Assembly: GCA_036741695.1 (NCBI GenBank)
Contig: DAINRU010000005.1
Location: 1 to 64,000 of the forward strand
Source: JAFANK01 sp036741695
GTDB taxonomy: Bacteria > Vulcanimicrobiota > Vulcanimicrobiia > Eremiobacterales > Eremiobacteraceae
Reading direction: 5' to 3'
Length of the DNA: 64,000 nt
In this document: positions 50,442-58,761 of the stretch, in pieces
How the letters are laid out: each line of letters begins with the position of its first letter
Numbering within the stretch: the first letter of the stretch is position 1
Program-made: the position numbers and the translations under genes
The notes under the pieces: model-generated
Database searches by the model: none
Told to the model about the DNA's origin: nothing
Seen by the model: only the letters and a program-made list of their open reading frames with translations

Positions 50442-50500
50442 CGCAGGATATGCGTGCGCAGAACGTTCAAGTGAGCGCAGCTTTGATGGAGATCGCCTAG

Positions 50501-51520
50501 GTGGTGGCACAGGCCAAAAGCGTCGTCGAGCCGTTGCGCAAACGGCGCCGCGTCATGGCTGGCATGCGCCCCACCGGAAAAGTGCACGTCGGCCATCTGC
50601 TCGGAGCGCTGCAGAACTTCATCGCGCTCTCAGAACAAGCCGATTGCTTCTATGAAGTCGCCGACATGCACGCGCTCACCACGAAATTCGACCGCAGCGG
50701 TGAGATCGGCCACGATGCGCGCGAGATGGTCATCGACTGGCTGGCTGCGGGCCTCGATCCGCAGCGCTGCACCATCTACGTCCAGTCGCGCATCCCGGAG
50801 ATCAGCGAGATGTACGCCCTGCTCTCCATGATCACGCCCGTGTCCTGGCTCGAGCGCGTGCCCACCTACAAGGATCAGATCAACGCGCTCGGCTCGGAGA
50901 TCGCGACGCATGGCTTCTTGGGCTACCCCATCTTGCAGACGGTCGACATCGCGATCATGCGAGGCGAGCGCGTCCCCGTCGGCCAGGACCAGCTGCCGCA
51001 TCTGGAGCTCTCGCGCGAGATCATCCGCCGCTTCAATCATTTGTACGGCCCGGTGCTCATCGAACCAGAACCATTGCTCTCCCAGACGCCGTACGTGCCT
51101 GGCACGGATGGGCGCAAGATGAGCAAGTCCTACGACAACAGCATCTTGCTCGCCGACAGCGACGAGGAGACGATCGCCAAGGTCAAGACGATGTTCACCG
51201 ATCCGGAAAAGATCCGCAAATCGGATCCCGGTCACCCCGAGACCTGCCCGGTGTTCTTTTTCCACCGCGTCTTCAACGCCAGGGCGGCAGACGACATCGC
51301 TCAGCGCTGCCGGACGGGTCAGCTGGGATGCGTCGAGGACAAGGCCGACATGGCCAGACACCTCAACGCAGCTCTCGCACCTATCCGCGAGCGCCGTCGC
51401 GAGATCGTCTCTTCACGGCCCACGCTCGTCGACGAGACGCTCGCCGAAGGCACGCGCCGTGCCCAAGCCGTCGCAGCCGAGACGCTCGCGGCCGTGAAGT
51501 CCGCCATGGGGCTCGCGTAA
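50501..51520 (+). CDS. trpS: Tryptophanyl-tRNA synthetase
   Basis: The product has 339 residues, the usual bacterial length. The class I motifs are GMRPTGKVHVGHLLGAL (HIGH type) and KMSKSYDNSI. VPVGQDQLPHLELSREIIRRFN is the Trp/ATP-site region. It charges tRNA-Trp. GTG at 50501 has GGAG upstream. It follows the ThiD-like gene by 59 bases and ends the rightward run, converging on the aminotransferase-side genes. Confidence 0.98.
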   Translation: MVAQAKSVVEPLRKRRRVMAGMRPTGKVHVGHLLGALQNFIALSEQADCFYEVADMHALTTKFDRSGEIGHDAREMVIDWLAAGLDPQRCTIYVQSRIPEISEMYALLSMITPVSWLERVPTYKDQINALGSEIATHGFLGYPILQTVDIAIMRGERVPVGQDQLPHLELSREIIRRFNHLYGPVLIEPEPLLSQTPYVPGTDGRKMSKSYDNSILLADSDEETIAKVKTMFTDPEKIRKSDPGHPETCPVFFFHRVFNARAADDIAQRCRTGQLGCVEDKADMARHLNAALAPIRERRREIVSSRPTLVDETLAEGTRRAQAVAAETLAAVKSAMGLA

Positions 51521-51609
51521 CTGTAACCCCACCGTCCACACGCCAAGAGCTCACCGAAGGGCTTGACACGTCGTGACGAGCTGTGGGTACGAGCGTTCCC
51601 GCTCCTAGA

Positions 51610-51939
51610 TTACTGCGCGCCGATCATCATCGCATTGAGGCGTTGTGCACTGAGCGAGTCGATCGTGGCGAGGCCAGCTTGGCTGTCACAGCCCTCTATC
51701 TGCTGGATGGCCGCGAGGATCGCCGCACGGCGGCCTCCCAGAGTGACAAGCCTGGGGCTTACCACCCCTATTTGCGGCCTTGAAGTTCGCGTTGGACCGG
51801 GGTCCACGATCCGAACGTTTTCGATGCAGCTCGACTGTTGCGCGATCTTCCAGCGGTCCTGGCCGTTGCCAGTCCACCATCCGGCCGCAAAGCATACAAT
51901 GCCCGCGACCGTCGCGACGATAACCACGCTCGGTCTCAT
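51610..51939 (-). CDS. Small membrane-anchored protein of unknown function
   Basis: The product has 109 residues. One N-terminal membrane segment (VVIVATVAGIVCFAAGWW, about 5-22) is followed by a short soluble part with two Cys and an Ala/Ile-rich end (RRAAILAAIQQIEGC, RLNAMMIGAQ). I chose ATG at 51939, since GAGGAGG lies eight to nine bases before it; the frame is open further upstream without a good start. No family recognised. It follows the next small gene by 29 bases and probably shares its transcript. Confidence 0.6.
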   Translation of the reverse strand: MRPSVVIVATVAGIVCFAAGWWTGNGQDRWKIAQQSSCIENVRIVDPGPTRTSRPQIGVVSPRLVTLGGRRAAILAAIQQIEGCDSQAGLATIDSLSAQRLNAMMIGAQ

Positions 51940-51968
51940 CGGGTCCACCTCCTCGAGGGCTTTCCGAG

Positions 51969-52118
51969 CTAGCGAAAGAGCGTTACGACTCCGGCGAGTA
52001 ATGCGAAGCTGACAACGAGCACCCACAGTGGGTGGTTATCCCAGAGCCAAGCCAGATCACGGCCCGGAACGGCCGGCACACAATCATGACCAGCAATGAT
52101 GTCGGCGATCGCGCTCAT
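51969..52118 (-). CDS. Very small membrane protein, coupled to the aminotransferase
   Basis: This 49-residue frame starts MSAIADIIAGHD and ends in a membrane segment (LWVLVVSFALLAGVVTLF). Its ATG overlaps the aminotransferase stop (ATGA), the same four-base overlap used throughout the window, which supports real translation. The middle is Trp/Asp-rich (RDLAWLWDNHP). No known family. It may modulate the neighbouring membrane protein; this is a guess. Confidence 0.55.
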   Translation of the reverse strand: MSAIADIIAGHDCVPAVPGRDLAWLWDNHPLWVLVVSFALLAGVVTLFR

Positions 52119-53299
52119 CGCTTGTAGGCAGCCAACGCCTTTCCGATGCGCGCTAGCGCCTCGCGCAGGTTCTCCTCGGAGTTCGCGTACGACAAGCGCA
52201 AGAAGCCCTTGCCCTGCGGGCCGAACGTCGAACCGCCGAGCACGGCGACACCCGCTTCGTTGAGCAGGTAGTTGGCGAGCGCGATATCATCGGGCTCGAT
52301 CTTGGAGATATTCGGAAAGACGTAGAACGCGCCGCCCGGCATGCGGCAGGTCACCCCGGGGATCTTGTTGAGGCCGTCGACGAGCAGATTGCGCCGGCGC
52401 AGGAACTCGGCGCACATCGCCTGCACCGATTCGTCGGGACCGCAGAGCGCCTGGATCGCGGCGTCCTGGACGAAGGTCGCCGTGCATGAGACCGTGTTGA
52501 GGATGAGCGCAGTGGCCGCCTCGGCGATGTAGGTCGGCATCACGCCGAATCCCAAGCGCCAACCGGTCATGGCCCAGGCCTTCGAGCAGCCGTCGATGAG
52601 GATCGTGCGTTCGGGCATTCCGGCGAGGCCGTAATAGGAGGCGAATGGCCGGTCATAGGCGTGCCGGCTGTAGATCTCATCGCTGATGACGAGGATGTCG
52701 CGCTGGCGGATGATGGCAGCGATCGCGGCGATGTCTTCCGGCGTGAGGATGCCGCCCGTCGGGTTGTGCGGCGAGTTGAGGACGAGGATCTTGGTCTTCG
52801 GCGTGATCGCCGCTTCGAGCGCGGAGATCTCAAAACGAAAATCGCGCGACTCGAGCAGCGGCAGCGAGACGGGCTTGGCGCCGACGTAGGTCGTGATCGA
52901 GCGATACGCGGGATAGGCAGGATCGGGGATGATCACCTCGTCTCCAGGGTTGAGCAGCGCCATGAGCACGGCGGCGATGATCGGTTTGGCGCCCGGGCTG
53001 ACCACGATCTGGTCGATGGTGACAGATACGCCGCGCGAACTCTTCACGTATTCCGCGATCGCCGCGCGCAGCTCCATGGTGCCGGCGGCCGGTGTGTAGT
53101 GCGTGCGATTGGCGCGCAGCGATGCGATGGCGGCTTCTTTTATGTGTTCGGGCGTGTCGAAATCCGGCTCACCGATCTCCAGGTGGATGATGTTGCGCCC
53201 CTGAGCTTCCAGCGCGCGCGCACGCGCAAGCACGACAAACGCGCTCTCGGTGCCCAAGCGGCGCATGGAGTCGGCGAGGGCAAAAGTCGCTGCCTGCAT
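52115..53299 (-). CDS. Class I/II PLP-dependent aminotransferase (aspartate/aromatic type)
   Basis: The product has 394 residues, fold type I. The PLP Lys is in DGCSKAWAMTGWRLGF (about 235-250), with PHNPTGG, SDEIYSRHAYD and the C-terminal FGPQGKGFLRLSYA (substrate carboxylate Arg). It moves amino groups between amino acids and 2-oxoacids; aspartate, aromatic or alanine substrates are all possible. AGGAG lies about ten bases before ATG. It follows mrdA at 95 bases. The 53300-53394 spacer holds GC-rich hairpins but no clear promoter. Confidence 0.92.
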   Translation of the reverse strand: MQAATFALADSMRRLGTESAFVVLARARALEAQGRNIIHLEIGEPDFDTPEHIKEAAIASLRANRTHYTPAAGTMELRAAIAEYVKSSRGVSVTIDQIVVSPGAKPIIAAVLMALLNPGDEVIIPDPAYPAYRSITTYVGAKPVSLPLLESRDFRFEISALEAAITPKTKILVLNSPHNPTGGILTPEDIAAIAAIIRQRDILVISDEIYSRHAYDRPFASYYGLAGMPERTILIDGCSKAWAMTGWRLGFGVMPTYIAEAATALILNTVSCTATFVQDAAIQALCGPDESVQAMCAEFLRRRNLLVDGLNKIPGVTCRMPGGAFYVFPNISKIEPDDIALANYLLNEAGVAVLGGSTFGPQGKGFLRLSYANSEENLREALARIGKALAAYKR

Positions 53300-53394
53300 G
53301 TGGTCTGCTCCTACAGTAGTGGGACTGACCCAAATTTCGCGGGACCTGGAGGCCCCACCTGGAGCGCGGCGCGCGTGCAGCGCGCAGCAAAGTT

Positions 53395-55302
53395 TCAGTC
53401 CCGGATGCCGTTGCCGCTCAGGCCCGCGTTTTTGATATGGAAATACGACTTAACGATGGCCTGCGCGACCGGCGCGGCGTTCACCGCGCCGAAGCCGCCG
53501 CTTTGATCCATGAAGACCACGACGGCGATCTTCGGTTGGTCATATGGCGCGAAGCACACGAACCACGCATGGTTGCGGCCCGACGGATTATCCACCGTCG
53601 GCACGTTTTCGGCAGTACCCGTCTTGCCAGCATAGTGGAAGCCCGGGATGTAGACGTTGTGCGCCGTGCCGTAGTCGCTCTCGATCACGCCGAGCATGCC
53701 GCGGCGGATGAGCGCGAGATCGTCGTCGCTGATAGGCACGCGGCCCAGCGCTACCGGCGGAAAGCTTTTGATCGCGCGGCCGTGCGGATCGCGGATCTGG
53801 CTCGCGATCTGTGGCTGGTAGAGCGTGCCGCCATTGGCTACCGCGCTGACGACCTTGAGCATCTGGATCGGCGACGCTTCGAGATAACCCTGGCCGATGG
53901 CGACGCTCACCGTGTCGCCCGCGTACCACACATTCTTGTAGAGGCGTTGCTTCCATTGCGGCGAGGGCAGCGTCCCTGTGGTCTCGCCGGGGAGATCGAT
54001 ACCGGTGCGCCGCCCGATGCCATACGCGGCGGCGTACTTGTCGATGCGATCGATGCCGAGTTCGTGGCCGACCTGGTAGAAGAAGACGTCGCACGATTCC
54101 GTGATGGCTTGGCTGATGGTGAGCGTGCCGTGGCCACCGGCACGGTCGTCGTAGAAGATATAGCCGCCCAGGTCGAAGGCACCACCGCAGTAGCGCGTGG
54201 AGTTCGCGTCGAGCAGACCGCTGGCAAGCGCCGCCGACGACGTGATCATCTTGAACGTCGAACCGGTCGGGTACGCGCCGGAGATCGCGCGGTTGAAGAG
54301 CGAACGCAGCGGATCGTTGAGATAGGCCTCGTATTTGCGCTCGCTGATGCCGGCCGCGAAATCGTTGGGGTCGATGTTCGGCTGGCTGACGAGCGCCAAG
54401 ATCGCGCCGCTGTTGGGGTCCTCGACGATGGCCGAACCGCCGATGCGATGGCCGATGCGCTTGGCCACCTCGCGGATCTGCGCGGCCAGCGCGGTCTCAG
54501 CATCCTTCTGGAGGCGCCAGTCGATGTTGAGCGTGAGATCATCGCCCGGCGTGGCTGCGAAGTCGCCGACCACCGCGACTGCTTCACCGGCCGAGTTGAC
54601 TTTGATGCGGCGGCCTCCGCTACGGCCGCGCAGCCACTGGTCGTACGTGTACTCGAGCCCTTCTTTACCGACGATGTCGTTGGCGCCGTAGCCGTGCGTC
54701 TTACGGGTCGCGTATTCGCTTTCGGTGATCTGGCCGACATAGCCCAAGAAATGCGAGCCCAGCGTGTGATGCGGATACTCGCGCACGGGCACGAGTTCCA
54801 CCGACATGCCCGGGAAGCGCTCCGACCGCTCGGAGAACATGCCCACTTCCGCCGGGGTGAGATCGTTCGCTATGTTGATGGGACCCAGTGGGATGGCGTT
54901 CGCCAGCGAACCGAAATCTTTGTAGGTGACCCCGCTCTGACGAAGGAGACGCCGCCACATCTCGTCGGCGCTGATGCCGAGCAGCTGGGCAAGATCGGCG
55001 ATCTCCGCGGAGGGATTTTGGACCTGCATCGGCACGATCTGCACGACGAAGGAGGGCCGGTTGCGCGCGATCACGATGCCGTTACGGTCGAACAGCACGC
55101 CGCGCGGCGCGGTGACCGGGATGGTGCGCAGCTGGTTGAGGTCCGAGAGGTGTCCGAAGTAGTCTCCACGGGCGAGCTGCACGTAGGCCAAGCGCGCGAG
55201 CAATATGGCTAGAGCACACCCGATGAGCGCGCCGAGCGCTATTGTGCGGCGCACGCGCTGCTGCAGGGCGTCTGGACGATCGTGGACGAGCGAGCCGGCC
55301 AT
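53395..55302 (-). CDS. mrdA: Penicillin-binding protein 2 (peptidoglycan transpeptidase)
   Basis: The product has 635 residues. An N-terminal membrane anchor (about 20-42) is followed by the dimerisation domain (TAPRGVLFDRNGIVIARNRPSFVV) and the transpeptidase domain: STFK in AYPTGSTFKM, SCD in ITESCDVFFYQ and KTGTAE. It cross-links peptidoglycan during cell elongation with MreBCD. The start is ATG at 55302, six bases after the mreD stop; the frame is open to 55776 but overlaps mreD. RodA, its usual partner, is not seen beside it. Confidence 0.96.
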   Translation of the reverse strand: MAGSLVHDRPDALQQRVRRTIALGALIGCALAILLARLAYVQLARGDYFGHLSDLNQLRTIPVTAPRGVLFDRNGIVIARNRPSFVVQIVPMQVQNPSAEIADLAQLLGISADEMWRRLLRQSGVTYKDFGSLANAIPLGPINIANDLTPAEVGMFSERSERFPGMSVELVPVREYPHHTLGSHFLGYVGQITESEYATRKTHGYGANDIVGKEGLEYTYDQWLRGRSGGRRIKVNSAGEAVAVVGDFAATPGDDLTLNIDWRLQKDAETALAAQIREVAKRIGHRIGGSAIVEDPNSGAILALVSQPNIDPNDFAAGISERKYEAYLNDPLRSLFNRAISGAYPTGSTFKMITSSAALASGLLDANSTRYCGGAFDLGGYIFYDDRAGGHGTLTISQAITESCDVFFYQVGHELGIDRIDKYAAAYGIGRRTGIDLPGETTGTLPSPQWKQRLYKNVWYAGDTVSVAIGQGYLEASPIQMLKVVSAVANGGTLYQPQIASQIRDPHGRAIKSFPPVALGRVPISDDDLALIRRGMLGVIESDYGTAHNVYIPGFHYAGKTGTAENVPTVDNPSGRNHAWFVCFAPYDQPKIAVVVFMDQSGGFGAVNAAPVAQAIVKSYFHIKNAGLSGNGIRD

Positions 55303-55307
55303 ACGGG

Positions 55308-55886
55308 CTATCGCCGCGCGTGCGCGATCGCACGCAGCACGAGCACCACGATGGCCGCTGCGATCGAGTTCAGCACGATCTGCCACACAAGCTCGTGCGA
55401 GACGCGGTGGAAGGAGCCGCGCTCGCCAAACCCGAGCTCCATGACGGCGTAGGTGATGACGGCGCGCACGACGGTGGCGCCGGCGACCGCTGAGACGAAG
55501 ACCGGCACGGAGTCTGCGAAAAATCGAACGTTCAACAGGCCCGCGCAGAAGCCGACGAGCGTTGTGGCGAGCACGTTCGCGCCGCCGCCGCCGAGCGCGT
55601 CCTCGACAAGGCCCAAGATGAGGCCGAGCAAGCCGCCCGTGGTGATGCCGCAGCGCAGCCCGGTCCAGACGAGCAGCACGGTCACGAGACTCAGATGCGC
55701 TTCGCGCAGCGAGAATGAGCGCAGGAGCGTCGACTGAACGACGATCGCCGCGACGCCCACGAGGACGAGCACCCAAAAGCGCGGAGGGACTGAGACCTCG
55801 GCTTCCTCAGGCCGGACGCGAGTGCGTCGCTCGCCGCCTTCTGGCCGCAGACGGTCGAGCGCCCCGCTGGTCACGAACGCGATCAC
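55308..55886 (-). CDS. mreD: Rod-shape-determining protein MreD
   Basis: The product has 192 residues with about five membrane segments, starting at about residue 35 (FWVLVLVGVAAIVVQSTLL). GITTGGLLGLILGLVEDALGGGGANVLATTLVGFCAGLL fits the MreD core. The first 33 residues are charged (RRTRVRPEEAE), longer than usual, so an in-frame GTG near residue 32 could also be the start. It overlaps mreC by four bases (GTGA). MreD is part of the elongation complex in the inner membrane. Confidence 0.88.
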   Translation of the reverse strand: MIAFVTSGALDRLRPEGGERRTRVRPEEAEVSVPPRFWVLVLVGVAAIVVQSTLLRSFSLREAHLSLVTVLLVWTGLRCGITTGGLLGLILGLVEDALGGGGANVLATTLVGFCAGLLNVRFFADSVPVFVSAVAGATVVRAVITYAVMELGFGERGSFHRVSHELVWQIVLNSIAAAIVVLVLRAIAHARR

Positions 55887-56701
55887 TTGCGCAGCACCAA
55901 GACATGGGTGAGGCCGCCGAAATCCACGGCCGGCGCGACGACCGCGCTTTGGTAGAGCGCGTTATCCTTGCGGTCGATCTCGCGCACCGTGCCGATGACC
56001 ACACCCTCCGGGTAGATCTCGCCTTTGCCGGTCATGACCGTATCGCCCGGTCGCACTTTGACGTCTTGGCCGATATATTTCATGCGGATATGCTGCCAGG
56101 TGCCGGTGACGATGCCCCAGGTGTGCGTGTCTTGCAAATAGGCAGGGACGTTGCTCGTGGGATCGATGATGAGCAGCACGTGCGCATCGTGCGCCCCGGT
56201 GTCGATGACGTGGCCGATCAACCCATCGCCGTTGATCACCACCGCATCCCGGCGCACCCCGTCGCGCCAGCCGCGGTCGATGGAGATCTCGCGGCGCGAC
56301 CCTTCAGGCGCATACCCGACGACGCTCGCGGCGATCGTCTGCTCGGGCATCGTCTGGGCGAGCTCGAGCATGCGCCGCAATTCGATGTTCTCGGCCGCAT
56401 GCTGACGGAGCCGCTCGTTGGTCGCGGCGAGATCCTGCACTTTGCGCTCGAGCGCGGCGTTGCGAGCGGCCAGCGATCCGGCGTGCACGAGCGTGGTGAA
56501 CTCGGTGGCGACCGCCGAAGTTGTCTGCGTGATCGCATCTTCCACCGGGACGATGACGGTGGTGACGATCTGATCGGTGAGACTACGCGCGCCATGGTGC
56601 GCCGCATCCAGCTCGACGAGCATGAAGATCGATGCCGCGATGATCAGCGAGACGAAGACGAGGAGCTTTCTCTCATCCCAAAACGAAGTGATCGCCACCA
56701 C
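55883..56701 (-). CDS. mreC: Rod-shape-determining protein MreC
   Basis: The product has 272 residues. One membrane helix (LLVFVSLIIAASIFMLV, about 13-29) is followed by a coiled coil (NAALERKVQDLAATNERLRQHAAENIELRRML) and the beta domains (VVINGDGLIGHVIDTGAHDAHVLLIIDPTSNVPAYLQ, VRPGDTVMTGKGEIYPEGVVIGTV). MreC links MreB to PBP2 in the periplasm. Its start overlaps the end of mreB by 58 bases, unusually long for these genes, and the helix position requires this start. Confidence 0.94.
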   Translation of the reverse strand: MVAITSFWDERKLLVFVSLIIAASIFMLVELDAAHHGARSLTDQIVTTVIVPVEDAITQTTSAVATEFTTLVHAGSLAARNAALERKVQDLAATNERLRQHAAENIELRRMLELAQTMPEQTIAASVVGYAPEGSRREISIDRGWRDGVRRDAVVINGDGLIGHVIDTGAHDAHVLLIIDPTSNVPAYLQDTHTWGIVTGTWQHIRMKYIGQDVKVRPGDTVMTGKGEIYPEGVVIGTVREIDRKDNALYQSAVVAPAVDFGGLTHVLVLRK

Positions 56702-57747
56702 CTACCGATCAGTGACTGTGGGGTTGGGTATAGCGCGGCGAAAAGCGTCTTGTCGTGGAGGATCTCCGCAGCGCCGAGGGCGACGCACAGCATCGGCTCA
56801 TCGGCGACACGCACCGGGATGCCCGCGATGAGCCCGATCGTCTCCGCAAGCCCCGCGATGCTGGCACCCCCGCCGGTCAGGACGATGCCATTCTCCGCGA
56901 GATCGCGCACCAATTCAGGAGGCGTCTGCTCCAAAATCGAGCGGACGACATCGACGATCTGGCCGAGCGGCTCCGCCAGTGCCGCTCCGACATCTTCCTC
57001 GCGCACCTCGAGCGTTCCCGGCCGAAGTGCTCGAGCGTCCTGCCCCATTACTCGCACCGCTGCTCTGCCGCGCGGACGACCGTAATATCCGAGCGCGATC
57101 TTCAGCGACTCCGCCGTGCGCTCGCCGATGTGGAAGCCGCGCGTGGTGCGCAGGTAGGAGATGATGGTCTCATCGAGATGGTCGCCGCCGAGCTTGAGGG
57201 AGCGAGCGGCCACCATGCCGCCCAGCGAGATGACGGCGATCTCCGTCGTGCCGCCGCCGATATCCACGACCATGCCGCCGCTGGGCTCCAAGACCTTGAG
57301 CCCGGCGCCCACCGCCGCGGCCATCGCTTGGGGCACGAAATAGACGCGGCCAGCGCCCGCTCCACGGGCGGCCTCGCGCACGGCCTTTTTCTCCACTTCG
57401 GTCGCCGAGCCAGGCACCCCGACGATGACCCTCGGTGGCAGAAGCGACCGGCCGCGGATCGCACGTCCCAGCAGCTGGCTGACGAGCGCCTCGGTATAGC
57501 GGTAGTTGGAGATCACGCCGTTGCGCAGCGGGCGGATGACCGTGATCGAGCGCGGTGTCCGCCCCACCATCTGTTTGGCGCCCTCGCCGACCGTGACGAC
57601 CTCTCCAGAATCTGTGTCCACGGCGACGATGGTCGGTTCGATGAAACGGACGCCATAGCCACGGACGTGCACCGGCGTGTTGGCCGTGCCGAGGTCCATG
57701 CTGATCTCCGGTGCCAAGCCGGCATAGAGGCGTTCAAACAACATCAT
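56644..57747 (-). CDS. mreB: Rod-shape-determining actin MreB
   Basis: The product has 367 residues. The actin-fold phosphate loops are ISMDLGTANTPVHVRGYG and VVDIGGGTTEIAVISLGG, and ENGIVLTGGGASIAGL is the adenosine site. MreB filaments guide wall synthesis along the cell, implying a rod-shaped organism. The C-terminus has an extra tail of about 20 residues (RWWRSLRFGMRESSSSSSR) that overlaps mreC. ATG overlaps the maf stop (ATGA). Confidence 0.96.
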   Translation of the reverse strand: MMLFERLYAGLAPEISMDLGTANTPVHVRGYGVRFIEPTIVAVDTDSGEVVTVGEGAKQMVGRTPRSITVIRPLRNGVISNYRYTEALVSQLLGRAIRGRSLLPPRVIVGVPGSATEVEKKAVREAARGAGAGRVYFVPQAMAAAVGAGLKVLEPSGGMVVDIGGGTTEIAVISLGGMVAARSLKLGGDHLDETIISYLRTTRGFHIGERTAESLKIALGYYGRPRGRAAVRVMGQDARALRPGTLEVREEDVGAALAEPLGQIVDVVRSILEQTPPELVRDLAENGIVLTGGGASIAGLAETIGLIAGIPVRVADEPMLCVALGAAEILHDKTLFAALYPTPQSLIGRWWRSLRFGMRESSSSSSR

Positions 57748-58355
57748 CGGGCGAACACATCATAACCTAGTTCGCGAACGGCCGCACCAATGCGAGCTAG
57801 CGGCAACCCCATCACGGTGTAGAAGTCGCCGCTAATAGAGGTGACGAGCATGCCCCCGCGTCCCTGGATGCCATACGCGCCCGCTTTATCCAGCGGGTCG
57901 CCGGTGGCGACGTATGACGCGATTTCGTCCTCATGCAGGGGAGCAAACCGGACCGTAGTCGACTCGACCCCGCTTGCTTTTTGTCCGCTGGCACGATCGA
58001 AGACGACAAAACCGGTATAGACGCGGTGCTCGCGCCCGGAGAGCTTGCAGAGCATGGCGATAGCCTCCGCGTCATCTGCGGGCTTGCCGAGCATCTCGCC
58101 TCCGATCTCCACGACGGTGTCGGCGGCGATGAGCACGGGCGGTCCGCCGGCAGCGGCGAGACGAGCCTTCCCGAGCGCGTGGCGCAGGGCAACCTCGCTT
58201 GGGTCGTGGTGGGCGTCTGCCGGGTTCTCCTCGACGTAGCTGCTGCTCACCACGACGACCCGCAGGCCAAGCCCCTCAAGCAGCTCCTTGCGGCGCGGCG
58301 ACCGTGACGCGAGGGCGACCTCCCGCAACACTCGAGCGCCCTCCGTATCACTCAT
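57744..58355 (-). CDS. maf: Maf-like nucleotide pyrophosphatase
   Basis: The product has 203 residues. The start LASRSPRRKELLEGLGL is the family hallmark, followed by AADTVVEIGGEMLGKPADDAEAIAMLCKLSGREHRVYTG and SYVATGDPLDKAGAYGIQGRGG. Maf proteins hydrolyse dTTP/UTP or modified nucleotides and are often next to mreB. The start is ATG at 58355, overlapping the DUF3465 gene by eight bases; the longer frame belongs to the neighbour. Confidence 0.95.
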   Translation of the reverse strand: MSDTEGARVLREVALASRSPRRKELLEGLGLRVVVVSSSYVEENPADAHHDPSEVALRHALGKARLAAAGGPPVLIAADTVVEIGGEMLGKPADDAEAIAMLCKLSGREHRVYTGFVVFDRASGQKASGVESTTVRFAPLHEDEIASYVATGDPLDKAGAYGIQGRGGMLVTSISGDFYTVMGLPLARIGAAVRELGYDVFAR

Positions 58356-58761
58356 AGATGTGGCCGCCGACCTCGACAAAACCCGGCGCATGCCGCATGC
58401 CCAGATCGCGGTGCGTCCAGTGGAGCAGCGGCCCATACTCATTGAATGCCAGCTCGCCCTTGACGGTCACGCGCTCGCCGACGTGCACGGGAGCGACCTC
58501 GCCCACCGAGATGTTATCGGTGACGTACAGCGGCACGTCCGAGCCGGCAGCGCGAACGTCAACGACGAAACGTTCGTGCACGCCGCTTGGACCATGGCTG
58601 TTCGGCAGCACGCTCAGCACGGTTCCTTCGACGACTTCCTCTGTGCCTGAGCGACGTGCGGCGATGTCGCGCAGCGCTGCGGCGTTATCCGCAGTGATGA
58701 CGGGCTGCGCGCACGACAAAAGCCCGAGCGCGAGCACAACCAACATCACGCGCGCCGTCAC
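58348..58761 (-). CDS. DUF3465 lipoprotein
   Basis: The product has 137 residues. The signal peptide ends in LGLLSC at residue 17, a lipobox. The body matches DUF3465: VEGTVLSVLPNSHGPSGVHERFVVDV, then VTVKGELAFNEYGPLLHWTHRDLGMRHAPGFVEVGGHIYE. The family has an OB-like beta fold with no assigned role. GTG or ATG overlaps lysA by four bases, so it is expressed with lysA and maf. Confidence 0.8.
   Translation of the reverse strand: MTARVMLVVLALGLLSCAQPVITADNAAALRDIAARRSGTEEVVEGTVLSVLPNSHGPSGVHERFVVDVRAAGSDVPLYVTDNISVGEVAPVHVGERVTVKGELAFNEYGPLLHWTHRDLGMRHAPGFVEVGGHIYE

Noticed and set aside
51560..51609. GAGCG/CGCTC hairpin between trpS and the small membrane gene
   Set aside because: Only five base pairs and no T-run, too weak to call a terminator.
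53300..53394. T-box or other riboswitch before the aminotransferase
   Set aside because: GC-rich pairing and a GGTGGGG stretch are present, but no T-box core or known aptamer pattern.
53437..55212. Plus-strand frame of 591 codons
   Set aside because: Antisense shadow of mrdA, whose catalytic motifs are intact.
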